Shown here piece after piece: positions 26,715 through 39,970 of a DNA stretch of 64,000 bases (positions are counted from its first letter, which is position 1; every line of letters starts with the position of its first letter). Under the pieces are notes generated by a model. That model did no database searches and was not told where the DNA came from. It saw only the letters and a list, made by a program, of their open reading frames with translations. The DNA is from Citrus sinensis (lineage: Eukaryota > Streptophyta > Magnoliopsida > Sapindales > Rutaceae). Where the stretch lies: contig NC_068558.1 in assembly GCF_022201045.2 (NCBI RefSeq), positions 45,783,001-45,847,000 on the forward strand. The letters run 5' to 3'. The translations under genes were made by a program, and so were the position numbers.

Positions 26715-28670
26715 CAATTTTCCCATGTTGCTAACTGTTGAGTGATAATCCATAAAACGTCATTTGTCCTTTCCTGTGGGTGTAAGTTTTGTCAAAATAA
26801 AGCACCCAAAAATTTCTTATCCGCAATTATTGACTCAACAACCTCGAATCCTCACTCATGCGGAATAAAAACAATAGCAAAGTTTAGGCCTTAAAGGAAA
26901 GCTATTTTCGTGGGTCCTTTTATGTTACGTCAGACAGTTGTTCCATAAATGATAATCATGAAACAGGACAAAGAGGCCCTTTTCCTACCGTAGTTGAATA
27001 CTATTACAGAACAAAGACGTCCTTTTCCTACCGTAGCTGAGTTCTTGAGTATATGATAACTTTGACTGTATAGCCAAAATAAATTGACTATCATTATTCT
27101 CCCCGATATTTTTTAAAAGCCATTCGTCCACCCCGTGACCATTAGATTTTTCATTAACCATTGATAGCTTCAACAATCTTACTAAACAATTATGCACTTT
27201 GATTAACTTAAATATCTATCAGCATAACTTGAATTTTTATATTTTATAATTTTCTTTTGTATCTCTTTCTCTCTCATTTTCCCTCATTTTTCTTCATTTT
27301 CTCATTCATCAACCACCCATTACAACAATAGCTGAATTTGTGCTTTTTGTCTCCTTTCTTTCTTTTTTAGAGTAATTAAAAATATTAAAAATAAATAATT
27401 TTGCTTTGATTTTCTATTAGAGAAGTACATGTAACTACTAAATAATTACGATAATTACTCTATACCAGGTAATTTTTCAAATTATATCATCTAACCACTT
27501 TTTACAATGGTAAAATGATATTTTTACATAGATTCCTTAACAAATCCTGACGAAGGTAACAGAAAAATAACTCAATACTATAATTTGAAAGATTAAGCAG
27601 TATAGATGAATTATCAATATTCATTAGTGGTTACATTAAAATTCCGCTAAAATATTGATGGTATAGCAATTCCCCCCACCCCACAAAGAGAGAGGTTGAC
27701 GTTTTTTATCATTAGTTGTCAGCGATTTTACGCTTCACTTTTCACCTTCTTCTTTTAAATCTTTTAATATATAATTTTAATCATTCATGAAAACATATTT
27801 AAACACCTATGACTAAAACTTAATGGAGAAAGAGCAATATATTATGGTGCCCAACATTCCACCCTTTTTTTTATTGCGTATGTAATATGACTTCAATTTT
27901 GTTTTGATAAAGTATTCTACGTTGTCGTGCACTAAAAACTAAATTAGTAAATTCTTATTTAATTCCTATAGTACGGACAAAATGTCTAATTATTCATTGT
28001 ATTTTAAAAAATCATTCAAAATATGCTACCGCTACTTTCATTTTTAAAAGCTAAAGTTTGAACAATAATGTTGAGTACTGAGCTCACGAGAGTTGAATGA
28101 ATGTGCGATTAAGTTTATAATAATAATGGTGTACTTAAAAAGGTTGAGATGTAAATTCCTTATCACATATAATGTAATATTCTTGTAAATAAGAAAGTTT
28201 AAATACTATTTGCAATCGGTTGGTTGGTGCCATGCATTATGCGTGGTGTATATTTCCCTCTCAGGTTTTGCTGCTTTTGAAGGTTCAGTGTAATCAAAAT
28301 GTCAAACGCAGTTCTCACTACTGTATGAGCTGTGACTAATAAAAATTAATTTTGGAAGTAATTTGTCATTCAAGCTATAAGAATTAGTCAGTACCAATTT
28401 GGTTTATTTTTAATAAAATTAGTATATATCATTAATAACCCACACTTAAATCCTATCTAGAAAAAAAATGAAAAAAAATTAATATGAACAAATGGCTTAG
28501 TTGGTCATTAGTGGATATCTGTCATTTTTCTTTGATGATAAATTACGAATGTTTAGTATGTTTCTTTCACTCATCTCTTTTTTATCTTCTTTACTGGTTT
28601 GTGTGTGCAAATGATACTCTATTTTAACCCATTTTATACAGGTGAAAGGAGATAGAATCAGAGCATATTA
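26715..28670. other. Intergenic region upstream of MYB copy 1
   Basis: Promoter-distal and intergenic DNA. A short direct duplication (CTTTTCCTACCGTAG at about 26980 and 27022) is the only structure seen. The minus-strand frame 26985-27197 overlaps it and has no domain. Confidence 0.4.
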
Positions 28671-29174
28671 ATTTCTGCCTACACTTACAAATCTGGACAA
28701 ATGTCAATGCACACCCATGAGTTTCGACAAATTATCAAATCACACCCATCTATTAAATTTTACTATTATTGTTCAAAGAAAAGAACATAATGATCTGTTT
28801 TAATATTAAATTCAATCAAACTGAAAAATAAAAGGGGACAAATTTTCATCCACACTCATGAGTTTCAATAAAGGCAATCCCTAACATACATGTAATGTAT
28901 GTTACTCCACTCACATGAACAGTGAGTGGATCCCACACAACTCACTGTTTATGTGAGTGGTTGTAACATACATTAAATGTATGTTAGAGGGATCCATCAA
29001 TAAAATATCAATGCATGCCTACACGTTTCAACATGTAATCAAATCACATCTATATTCTATTCAAATTATATTCCAATAGTGGTCAAATTTGATGAATGGG
29101 TGTGATTTGATGACACGTCGAAACGTATGGGTATGCATTGACATTTATCAAAACTTATGGACATAAGTGGAAAT
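28671..29174. mobile_element. Inverted-repeat element with long (about 90 bp) arms
   Basis: The left arm (28671-28759) and the reverse complement of the right arm (29083-29174) share ATTTC, AAATGTCAATGCA, ACCCAT, GTTTCGAC and ATCAAATCACACCCAT in the same order. A second, direct-orientation copy of the arm sequence lies inside (about 28838-29050) and is interrupted by a small MITE. It has no coding content. No target duplication could be fixed because the right end runs into a tandem duplication. Confidence 0.55.
28873..28996. mobile_element. Hairpin MITE (124 bp) nested in the inverted-repeat element
   Basis: Flanked by the 8-bp duplication TCAATAAA at 28865-28872 and 28997-29004 (hAT-type length). 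The arms CTAACATACAT...AATGTATGTTAC and its reverse complement, followed by CCACTCACATGAACAGTGAG and its partner, make the element almost a perfect palindrome that would fold into a long hairpin. Confidence 0.75.
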
Positions 29175-29478
29175 TATCACGCATACGGCATATCAATTAC
29201 AGAAGAAAAATAGGAAGAAAGAGAAATAATAATTAATAATACCCATTAACTTATTATTTTGTACTGATAATAAATCAATATTTATTCTCAGCCATCAATC
29301 TTATGGGCATGCATTGACATTTATCAAAACTTATAGGCATAGGTGGAAATTATCACGCATACAGCATATCAATTACAAAAGAAAAATAAGAAGAAAGAGA
29401 AATAATAATTAATAATACCCATTAACTTATTATTTTGTACTGATAATAAATCAATATTTATTCTCAGCCATCAATCTT
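29127..29478 (+). repeat. Tandem duplication, 176-bp period, two copies
   Basis: Copies 29127-29302 and 29303-29478 align base for base with only a handful of differences (for example GGACATAAGTGG against GGCATAGGTGG). The first copy starts within the right arm of the preceding inverted-repeat element, so the duplication is younger than that insertion. Confidence 0.9.
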
Positions 29479-31596
29479 GTTATAATTTTCTTTAGAAAAA
29501 AATATTGTTGTTATTAAAAATGTAAAATATTTTTTGTATATTCTTGCAAAGGCCTTATTAGAATTCACCCATATTCGCCTAATGAGACTTAAACTTAAAA
29601 CCTTTATAAGAAGAGTATTACTATTTTGTTAACATATAACAACAAAATATTCAATAATGACATTACTAGTTTTAGATTAATTTAGACATTTCTTATATTT
29701 TTCTTTATTAACAACCTCATATATATTTAATTCTTTATTAACATAAATAAGAAATTACATTTTAATGCCTCAAATAATAGTTCTATTATAGAGCACAGTC
29801 TTGTAAGAAAAATTATCTAAGCGATACAAACATTGGACATGTTAAATTTCATAGTACTCTCTTGTGAATTAACTATCTTAAAATCACCAATTTACTCTTA
29901 AAATCTTCAAGCTACTCTTATTTTTGCTCAAAAAATAAGAAAAAAAACATACATACATACATACATACATACATACATACATACATACATACATACATAC
30001 ATGTGTGTGTGTGTGTGTGTTTGAGGTTTTTAAACAAAAAGGGGCGATTTAAAAATATTAATTCATAAAAGGATAATCCAAAATTGATCTCATTAAATAA
30101 TTTTTAGTTGCACGTATGAGAATGCCACATTAGAACCTTTTTTTTTTTTTCGAGTTTCAAAAAGTTAGAATCAGATCTAAGTCAACATCACTTTCAAGAA
30201 AGACAAGCAAAACTTAAGACATATTTTACAAAATAGTTAATTATTAAATAAAAGGTCCTATATGTATGAATGTGTGTGTGTGTGTGTAATGTAATAAATT
30301 TATTAAAATATTAATAGCGCATCCACTCTAAGTTGAGATTAGTAAAAATTATTATTTGATCAGTGTTATCATTTTGTTGAGATTTTATCATATTAAACTT
30401 ATATATTTATGATATACAATTTTTATTCAAATGATGTGTCAACAATTACAACTTTACAAATATTTTTAATCATTAATTTGATAATATTTCACCAAAGACA
30501 AATGATGACATGTCATATAACATATCAATTAGGATACCAACTACATTTGTATATCATCATTTGAATATAAATAAAAGAAAAAAATATTATTCATCAATTT
30601 TTAAATAGAATACTAATAGGTGGTATTATCATAAAATTATTACAAGTAGTAATATTTGAGCCTCTCAATTTATCCCAATAGTCCTCACTTTTCAATTTAC
30701 CTCATCCATTCTTAAAAATAACCTTATGAAAAAATTAAAAATAATTATGTCCTTTAATTTTTTTCCGTCCCAGTTACACTCTCTCTTTAGGAACCGCACT
30801 ACACCCTTCTCATCATTAGCAAATCAATCTATCATATTGAATAACTTGTTTTTTTTTTTTTTAAATTTTTTTCTTTGCAAAACATAATGAACAAATGGTT
30901 CAATGAATGAAAATAATAGCAAATCCCTAAATTGAATATCCTCCAACTATGATGATTTGAAATCTCCTTGCTTTCCTGATCATCCTTGGAGGGAGTTCCC
31001 CCTCATTAATTTTTTTGTCGCAATGCTTTAAAAAATATTAGGTCATTGGTAATAGCTTTCTTTTCTGCAATAATCCCTTGGTAGTAATGGAAATGAAAAA
31101 TTAGTTAATTTATTAATTTTAATTGTAAAAATTCTGTATTGATTTTAATATTAAGGTGACATTACTCAATGAAAAGTTTTTTATTTCATTACCGAGTGAG
31201 AGTCTAGACATTTGCTACTTTGATTTTAATTTTTCTTTACTTTTTTTTTTATCTTTAATAAAGTAATTTTATAAATAAATGAGATTAATTAAAAAGTGAG
31301 GGCTGATGAGACTATTAGAGGGGTTAAAACATCACTAATCTGAATACAACCGGCGACTTGAAGAAATCCAAACTGCCAAGTCAAAGCCCATCCAAAAACA
31401 TCGGGCTGGCTGTGCTTTTTTCGTTTATGCTTAACAACACTCAAAGTACTGACAGTGTAAAACCTGACAACACCGTCTCCTAATATTTACAATGCGCGCG
31501 CAAGCGAAAGCTTGAGGTCACGTGTTTAGGTCAAATTGGTCAACCGTGTAATGTGCTTAAGAATTAAGGTCGGAATTGGTATGACTTAGTAGTTAG
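29479..31596. other. Intergenic, AT-rich with microsatellites
   Basis: No gene seen. Holds a CATA tetranucleotide array and two GT arrays (listed separately or noted there). The remainder is AT-rich DNA with short poly-A/T runs. Confidence 0.45.
29947..30020 (+). repeat. Compound microsatellite (CATA)n followed by (TG)n
   Basis: About 14 uninterrupted CATA units, directly followed by a TG dinucleotide run from about 30003. Similar (TG)n runs occur at about 30270-30288 and 33886-33909. Confidence 0.95.
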
Positions 31597-33007
31597 TAGG
31601 GGTGTTTAAGGGTTTACATCCATTATATTTTGTTAAATTCCAGCCCAATCCATCAATATTAGAATTTATATTTTGGATTTAATCTCCATCCAATCACTTA
31701 TTGAAATTCAATATAATCTAAATTAATAAAAAAATTAAATCCAATCTAATCTGACCTAATCAATCTGATTAAAATAAAGATTTAGAAATAAAAATCTAAT
31801 CAATTGCTTTTCTAAGATCTAAAAACTAGCTATCATCATCACCATCAACTCTCTTAAAATTTCATGATTCATGTGTTTTATTATCACATCGTTAAAAAAA
31901 ATAATTGAAAATAAATATTGACTATGACTTATAGTTTGTACTTTGTATTATTATTGCATATTTATAGTTACACAAAATTAAGTTTTTTAGGATTTTTTTA
32001 AAGTAAAACTTAAAAGTGACATGTAGCTTTCTTTAAAAGGTAAATAAAAAATTAATTGGTTTGATTTGTTTATATTGAATTTCAATCATAAATCCATAAA
32101 CCAATTCAATAAGCATGGATGGGCATGGGTTGGGTTACATAGGGTTTGTGATAATTTAATTCGACCCACTATATAAATGAGTTTAAATAAAAATTAATAC
32201 AACCCAACTAAATAAATATGTTCAATGTAATCTAATCCTTAAATCATTAGGTTGGTTTAGGTTAAAAGTCAAATCAAAATAAAAATTTAAATAAAGGAGA
32301 AGATATGAAACTTAAAAAGAAACTTATAAAAAATCAAATATAAATGTTATACCATGAAATTTCATTCATTGCCCAAGAGTCAATAACGAAAACTAAAAAA
32401 CCAACTATTTTAAAATTAAGAAAATTTCAACAACGAGCTTTTAAACAAGTATATTCTGTGAAAATAAATAAATCAATTCAATATTACAAATTAGCATACA
32501 GTAGAAAGGAACTAAGTATGCATAAATGAAGAAATACCTTACTTTGACTAAGAATTAAGACTTGAGAGAGTGATTTCAACTTTGGAATTAGAGTTTAGAA
32601 CAATAGATGCAAGAATGAAATAGTCTTTTTTATAAAAGAATAAAAAGAGATTAAAAATTAGGTTAGTCGTTTAAGTGTTTAGGGTTTTGCCATTGAAGAT
32701 TAACATATTATTATTATTATTATATTTTATATTGGTTGGATTAGATTAAACGGATTCATCATAATTAATTAAATCCAACTTAAATATTAATTGGGTTTAG
32801 AAAAATTGACCCATTTACCTCACAATAACCCACTCACCTTATCAAAATTGGATTGGGTTGGATCTAATCTATTGGGTTGGATTAGGTTTTCCCCTCCCCA
32901 TCAATAACATTAGATTATCCATTTTGCAATCTAATCTAATCAAATCAAAATGTCAATTCAAAAAAATTGGTTTAATTTGGATTTAGATTGGATGTTGAAC
33001 ACCTTTG
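31597..33007. mobile_element. Possible 1.4-kb hAT-like element
   Basis: The left end TAGGGGTGTTTAA and the right end read inwards CAAAGGTGTTCAA are similar, as in many plant hAT MITEs. The interior is rich in GGATTGGATTAG-type inverted motifs. No exact 8-bp duplication was found (ACTTAGTA near the left, ACCTAATA at the right), so the boundaries are tentative. The small frame at 32344-32529 lies within and has no domain. Confidence 0.35.
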
Positions 33008-35210
33008 ACCTAATAGTCAAAGGGTTTATTTAATCCAAAAAGTTTATTTTACAATTTTTGATATTGTTTCGTTGTATTCTGAGTAGAACTTTTGAGAATT
33101 AAATATGTTATTTTACCTAAATTAGTAAAATCTTAAATTTTAGACTTATGAAAGTATATGTTGAAAAGTTATTTTTTAAATATTAAATTATCTAAAATAT
33201 CTTTCATTTATTTTTACAATCTTATTTAATTCCTTTAATAACATCATTTAAAAAAATTTGCTTATTAAATTAATTTTATAATTATTTATAAAAACTCTCA
33301 TTGACACTAAATAACTAATTTTTTTTAATAAAAGTTGTTCTAAAAAAATTTACTTTAATAATTTTTTATTTTTAGTTTTGTTATACATAGGATTTTGCCC
33401 AACTCAATTATTTGATAAATTTTACTGCTTATTAAAATATTTTTACTGCTTATTAAATTATTTTTTATTGTAAAAACAAACAATATACTACTTATATTCA
33501 GATATTTAAAAAAGAAAAATAAACATGTCATTCAGATTTTCGTATTCAGACTTTAAAAAAATTTAGATCCATTTAGATTTCAGACAAAAAAACAAACGTT
33601 ACCTAACTCTCATAAAGCTTTTATAGAGGCTCAAACATTTACTCTCATAAATGTAAGTGCAAGTCTCTTCCACTAGATTAAAGGCTAATTGGTTTAATAA
33701 ATTCTATTTAAAAAAATTATACCAGGCAAATTCTAGAATGGTTCTGGAGGCAAAACTCGACTATTAATTGAATCATTAAACACGGAGCATCCACATCAGG
33801 CTAGTTGCATGTGTGTTAAATTTTTGTCTGTGTAAGTTGCAATGAAACGTAACTCTGATATCTTTTAGAATTTACATACATACACGTGTGTGTGTGTGTG
33901 TGTGTGTGTAATTTACAATATTTTTTAATATCAAATGAAGAAAAAATATTGACAATTAATCAATTAAATTATTTTCTAGAATAAGCATGGAGCCACCACA
34001 AGCACTTATATAAATTTATTTAATTAGATATCACTGGTTGGAGAAAAAATATATATCAAATAATATCAAAAATTTTGTGGCTGTATCAATATTTGAAAAA
34101 AAAAAATCTGTCTAATGATTTTATTGAGTAAATGAATTTAGTTAGTGCTTTGATGGGTTCAAATTGTCTTGACCATTACTTTATTAGTTATCATTTAAAT
34201 TAAATTAGTCCCATATAAGTATACATACATATTGATTTTTAAATATTATTTAATAAAATTTTTAAATTTTATCAAAACATAACACAAGATTATATACAAT
34301 AAAGATCTTTCTAAGTTATATTAGATGTAAGTATACGAGTAAGTAAAATTTATTCATTGATTCACTTGACCTCATTTAACTTTTTTCTAATAATTTTCAT
34401 ACTAAAAAGACCGATAGTAAGTTTCAATAATTGTACTTTAAGAAAATTCGATACCATAATTCAGAAAACATGCGTAAAATGATTTGTCGGCAAATGGGAA
34501 CTGATTCATTCGGGAACCATATATGTCGTTCGGGGGACAGGAAAATCTCCGTAATTTATTAACGAATGCTTGATTGACAGCCAACAATCAATTAAACCCC
34601 ATGGTCTTTAAGTAGACCTTCAGTTTCAGAGTAGAGTGGTAGCTCCAGGCAATCGATTAAAGCTATCAGCCCTACTACTTCGTCAATACACCGCAGCCAC
34701 CGAGGGGTTGCTCTATGGCAATTGCCAATTGTCCTTACTCTTAGGCGGACGAAGCGTTTCCGGTTCAAACTTTAAAACACACCTGCTAATCTGAGTTATT
34801 ATTTAGTAAGTGATTTTTTCTTTCAATAAAATAAGAAATAAATTAAAAGATAAAAAAGATATATAATTTAATATAATATATTTTAATTTGTAGTATATTA
34901 AAATTTATATTTTTTTTGTTTTTTAATTCTTATTTTAATTAAATAAGAGATTTTTTATTAAAAATTTACTCTATTAATTTTATTTTAATTTTAAAGATAT
35001 TACGCTTTCCCGAATTTTTAACTTATTATCTTTTTTATTATATCTATAAAATGCAGTAATTTTTTTTTTTAAAAAAAAGGTAAAACCATATGGACCACCA
35101 CCATTGTATTCGTAATTGAGTACCCAGGCCTAGCATGCAGACAACCAAAAAAAAAAAGAAACGAGGGTCGGGGTCCTATTTATTAATTATTTGAAGCTTT
35201 CCCTCCGGAC
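33008..35210. other. Intergenic, no gene seen
   Basis: AT-rich DNA with a CATA/TG microsatellite at about 33876-33909. A slightly more GC-balanced patch at 34480-34790 has no open frame and no recognised RNA structure. Confidence 0.45.
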
Positions 35211-35222
35211 CCTACGTTGGAA

Positions 35223-35531
35223 CTTTTTTTTTTTTTACATGAGACTATTGTTCAGATTACAACTCATATTATATAAAAATATAACTGATATTTATAAATT
35301 AAATTATTACTGGGACCAACTTACATCAATGCTAATGAAGCTCTGTCCAAATTTTAATCCTCACAAATATTCGAGGGATGTTCACTCCTCACTCATGGAT
35401 AAGGAAGAGAACTGTCTTCACTTAATTTTTAATTAAAAAAATAAAATATCCCTACAATATTTTTGTGGGGGTTCGAACTGCTGCCCTCCAAGTTGGAGGG
35501 CAGTAGCCCTGACCAGTCGGCCGAATGGCTC
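35223..35531 (-). mobile_element. SINE, family A, minus-strand copy (309 bp)
   Basis: Flanked by CCTACGTTGGAA (35211-35222) and CCTACGTTGAAA (35532-35543), a 12-bp target duplication with one mismatch. Its 3' poly(A) appears as a T-run at 35224-35234. At the 5' end (minus strand) there is a tRNA-like head with a box-B-like GCAGTTCGAACCCC and an 11-bp-arm palindrome CTGCCCTCCAA/TTGGAGGGCAG. The 3' body (AATATGAGTTGTAATCTGAA...TAGTCTCATGTAA) matches the SINE at 43794-44190. Confidence 0.75.
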
Positions 35532-35543
35532 CCTACGTTGAAA

Positions 35544-37552
35544 ATTGGAATCTAAATTTGAAGCTTCCCACCTGACCATACATTGGAATCTAACCAAACA
35601 TCTGCGTAAATACTGAAAAGTGCCCCAACTATATGGAAATTTATGACTCATAAAAAAATAAAAAATATATATATATATATATGTGTGTGTATATATATAT
35701 TGAAATTTATATTTAATAGTTACATTCAGTGGGGGGTCGTTTTAAAAAGTCAAGATAAAATTTTCTCAAAAAAGAAAAATGAAAAAAAAAAGAAAGTCAA
35801 GATAATTCTAAACTAATTACTGATATGATTAACATTTTTTCCCTTCTTTTTCGGAGAATGGTGGAGATGGCGCGGTTATATACTATTAGACACATCAAAC
35901 TTTTCATTTCTCTAGAAAAGTTCATTGAAGAGAAATCGTCATTAATCCTTATATGGCGATATGACATGATTCTGTCAGCGACAATAATTGTACATCATTG
36001 ACAAAAGTGGGGAATCAGTGCCCTACGTAAATATAGAAAAATTACTCGCGAAACCGTTAAATTCATTTAAACTTACTTGCAAAACTTTATCTTTGCGGGT
36101 AATTTTGTGGGTGACAGACAAGTTTTACATTTTAAATTTAAATCTATTACAGGTTGTGAATGGGTTTAGTATTAAAAAAAAATCTGCCAGATTATGTTTT
36201 GAATTTTAATCACAAAAATTACATTGAAAAAATGAATCATAAATATATCTAAGCTAAAGTTATTACTAGTGACCTAGTATTTTTAGTTTCTAAATCTAAC
36301 CTAACTCACTGCTGCAGCCACATGCCCTCCTCTTTCCACACACACACACAGAGATAAGTGTAATAAGCTTTTAATAAGTAGAAATTTTATAATTTTTAAA
36401 TTTAATATAATTAATATTTTATTTTAATTTGATTAATTGTTTGTTTTGTTTTAATGATTTGAACATAATGATTGCTTGTTAAAGTTGGGTTTTTATTCGT
36501 TTAATTAATAACTAACGGGAGTTGTCCAAAATTTACTAGTTAACATTATTGACAATACTTGTACATTGATCAAAAGATGGAGTAAGACATTGATCTCAGC
36601 GATGATGATTTGCTCACAATAAAAATATTTTGTGTTAAATTGATATATTTAGTATATTTGTCTTAATGTTGAAATTTTAATTTCTCATTTATATTGATAA
36701 AATGTAGAATCAAGTATTTTGTACGGGCTTTTAAGTTAATGTTATAAATTTATAATTTGAATTATATAATTTAAATTTTAATGTATTATGTATTTTATTA
36801 ACATTTGTGAGGTTAAATGTAATAAACTAAAAAATATTTGCTGTGAATTTGATAATTCTCGAAATCCACATTGGATTGTGAACAAATTTAATAATTGGCA
36901 AATGCTAAGTTACAATAATTGTAACATACATTCCTCATGTGATCCACACAAATTGTGGGTCTAATAATTTAATCTTTTTGTGAGTATAAGTTTAGTAATG
37001 TCAAACCCACAATGAATACTATGCATTGCGTTCCTTGCCACGGGGTGGGAGTTGATCACAATATATTAATTCTTTTGTTCGCAAATAAAATATGTATTCT
37101 TTTTTTCTAATTAAACATAGCCAATTTATGCACAAAAATAATATTGACCCACATTGCACAAAAATGAAAGAAAATGGACAACCGTCTAATAGCTCATTAA
37201 TTTGTTTTGTAGAATCACGCGGTCAAACTTTCTTCCTGGAGAATTGGGCAACTAATTGAATTGTTGGAATCCAACATTAATTATTTATGCTTTTGTTAAA
37301 TTAAAAACTTTTTATAAGAATTTAGTACTAAGTTGAGTTTTTACTGAATAATAAATTAATAGTTAGTAGACATGATAAATAAATAAAATAATTAAAATAA
37401 TTTTAACCATTAATCTAAACACTTTTGTCAAAATTATAGCCTCTAAGAATTAATTAAATGCGAATCTTTTTCCCTTCAGAGTTCAAATACAAGTTAGAGA
37501 GATAGTTTCACCAGCACAGGTGGCTGCATCCGATCCAAGTACAATATTGATC
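35544..37552. other. Intergenic, no gene seen
   Basis: An AT dinucleotide run near 35667-35700 and a CA run near 36341-36352. At about 36905-36965 there is TTGTAACATACATTCCTCAT followed by GTGATCCACACAA, which resembles part of the nested hairpin MITE at 28.9 kb and may be a truncated relative. Confidence 0.45.
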
Positions 37553-37560
37553 TTTTGAAA

Positions 37561-38254
37561 TAGAGCTGGCAAAACGGGTCATCGGATCGTGTTCGTGTCG
37601 TGTCAAATTTAAATTGACCCAAACCCGACCCATTTAATAATCGTGTCAAAATATTGAGACCCAAATCCGACACGAAAAAATAATCGGGTTACCTAATAAC
37701 TCATTTAATATCTATATATTGAACAAAAGTTACATCAAATATTTACACACTGTCATACATACGCTATGTACATACATACATACATACATAATTTATCAAT
37801 ATTATAAAATATACATATCTACCAATATATTACTCATTTACACTATTGAGGTTTTAATTATATATATATAATATTTTATATCAATATTATAAAATATAGA
37901 TGTCTATCAATTTTTACACATTTACACTATTGAAGATCTAAATGTATTTAAAATTTTATAAATAAAACACTGTGTTTATATTCACCCTTTTAAAGAATAA
38001 AAAAAAGAAAATCATTACTAATATATGAGTTTTAATGATAAGAATATGTAAATTATTTTAAAATAGAAAATATAATCGAGTCATTGATCGGGCAAATGGG
38101 TCAAGAATTTTAACCCAAACCCGACACAAAAAAAAATTATGTTGACCCTGACCCGACCCATTTAATAATCATGTTAAATTTAACGACCCATACCCATTTA
38201 TTTATGTCGTGTTCGTGTCGGATAATCGGATCGTGTCAAATTTTACCAGCTCTA
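37561..38254. mobile_element. hAT-type MITE (694 bp)
   Basis: Terminal inverted repeats TAGAGCTGGCAAAA and, read inwards from the right, TAGAGCTGGTAAAA. The 8-bp duplication TTTTGAAA is exact at 37553-37560 and 38255-38262. Subterminal CGTGTTCGTGTCG and GACCCGACCCATTT motifs occur at both ends in inverted order. The interior is AT-rich, with a CATA run at about 37765-37788. No transposase. Confidence 0.88.
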
Positions 38255-38262
38255 TTTTGAAA

Positions 38263-39173
38263 GACCAATGATCCGGACCCGCGAGTGGGCATGCACGTTA
38301 GGGTTCGGGACAAGGACTTGCCGAACGTATGCTTGTACACGTTTCTCAACTACACTTTTACTTTCCCTCGTGACGATTGTATCGAGTTCGAGGCCAGTTA
38401 AGATATTTTTATTGACTTTACAGTGCCGTCCAACTGGAAAGCATAAAATGTCGTCATCAGCAAGGCACGTAACGTTACATATAAAAGGAACACGTTTTTA
38501 CATTTAACTAATTAGCCCTCGTCACTTGGCTTTAGCTATTTTAAGATGTTAGGCTCCACCACGTACCCAAACCAGTGCATGTGTTTTGATCACGAGTGTG
38601 CAACGTTACATGCCAATGCCTAACGCGAAGCAGTCCACCGACTGAGGAGCGGCTGAAAATAACGAGACTATAATGTTGAACACACGTGATCGTATAAATT
38701 AAGCGCAATCATATGATGGCATTTTGTCTTCTTGCTACATTTCTGAGACAGCGTCATCATGCCAAGCCGATACCAAGCAAATAGAGAGGATGGCATGACC
38801 CATCTGGCGACCATCTTATGCTCGGATTCCCATTAAGAGAAGAACATGGGAACATTATTAATTTGTCCTCTCACTGTTGTGTTGCAGTGATCCATCGTTA
38901 GAGTCTTAGAGATGGTCCCGCTACTTGTTTACCTACAACCGTACATACCCAATAATTCAGGAAAAGGCGGAAAGAGCGCACATGCCTACTTGCAAAGAGC
39001 AATTAAAGAACTCTGAGGCATCGTCGGAACGTGGGTCACTTTGTTCATTATTGCTGTGCCCACTATAGGTGAAATGACTGCAATTCTATGCATGGTAGGT
39101 AGTATGCTGATATGTCCTTTACATACGCGCCCATCTCTTCGAGTGTGCAATTAATCGGCCAATGTCTTCGCTA
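38263..39173. other. More GC-balanced intergenic stretch, no gene seen
   Basis: Noticeably richer in G/C than its surroundings, but the frames are short (for example 38268-38507) and no domain, repeat end or RNA was recognised. It may be remnant promoter, UTR or old transposon sequence. Confidence 0.4.
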
Positions 39174-39297
39174 GGATATTATTATTGACTCGTTGACTGG
39201 TAGCTAGCTACTGGCTCGACAGTAGTGGAAATTTGGATATTATTATTGACTCATTGACTGGTCGCTAGCCAGCTAAGCTAGGCAGTTGTGGAAATTT
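39174..39297 (+). repeat. Tandem repeat, about 61-bp unit, two copies
   Basis: Copies start at 39174 and 39235 with GGATATTATTATTGACTC and end ...GTGGAAATTT. They differ by several substitutions and a small indel. Confidence 0.85.
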
Positions 39298-39959
39298 GGA
39301 TAATTATCAAACACCTCTCCTGGCGTTTGGTTTTCTCTCAGTTTGATAGATTGTAATCGCATATTCTCAAACATCTCCCCTAACGTTAATAGACTGTTTA
39401 TTTGACCGTTTGTTACATGATAAAATAATCAAAATGAAAATACCCCTAATTAAAAAATAATTTGCATACTGAAAAGAAAGTAAACTGACTACACATTTCA
39501 AACTATCCTCACCGTGTAATTCTATCTTTAATTTAACCACAACTTACATCACAACACATTAATGCCAATCATCATATCAAAACAATTTTTGTATCCTAAA
39601 TCAATCTACTCTTTCAAGTGGTCAAATATTGTTGAACACAACCAGCTACAATAGTCGTAAAGAAAATGAAAGAAATGGCTATAAAGTCTAACAGAGTCTC
39701 ACATAAATCACTCAACAGTAATTACCGACAATAATAGAATTAACATTAGGTTGGACTAAGACCAAATTGGTCCACAACACACTACAAGTCGCTAGAGTTT
39801 ATTTGCACTTGTTTAGCAAAGAAGAAACAAGAAGTTTCAAAACACATAATATACATATAATATTATTTCCGTCTAATACACATTAGTAAGCCTCGTATTG
39901 AACTATATTACATATAAAAGAAATACGCCAAACTTCAGGGGAGGTCTCTGATAATTACC
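39298..39959. mobile_element. TIR element (662 bp), possibly Mutator-like
   Basis: The left end GGATAATTATCAAACACCTC and the right end read inwards GGTAATTATCAGAGACCTCC align over about 30 bp. The direct repeat TGTGGAAATTT (11 bp) flanks it at 39287-39297 and 39960-39970. It has no coding content. The flanking repeat also occurs in the neighbouring 61-bp tandem units, so its length should be read with caution. Related end sequences (GAAACCTCCCCTGAGGTTT) occur at about 47065 and, inverted, at about 55125. Confidence 0.65.
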
Positions 39960-39970
39960 TGTGGAAATTT

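Noticed and set aside
26985..27197. Minus-strand 70-aa frame
   Set aside because: No domain, and it overlaps a short direct duplication in the MYB copy 1 upstream region.
29947..30020. Regular spacing suggestive of a CRISPR-like or minisatellite array
   Set aside because: It is an uninterrupted CATA/TG microsatellite without distinct spacers; CRISPR is not expected in a plant nucleus.
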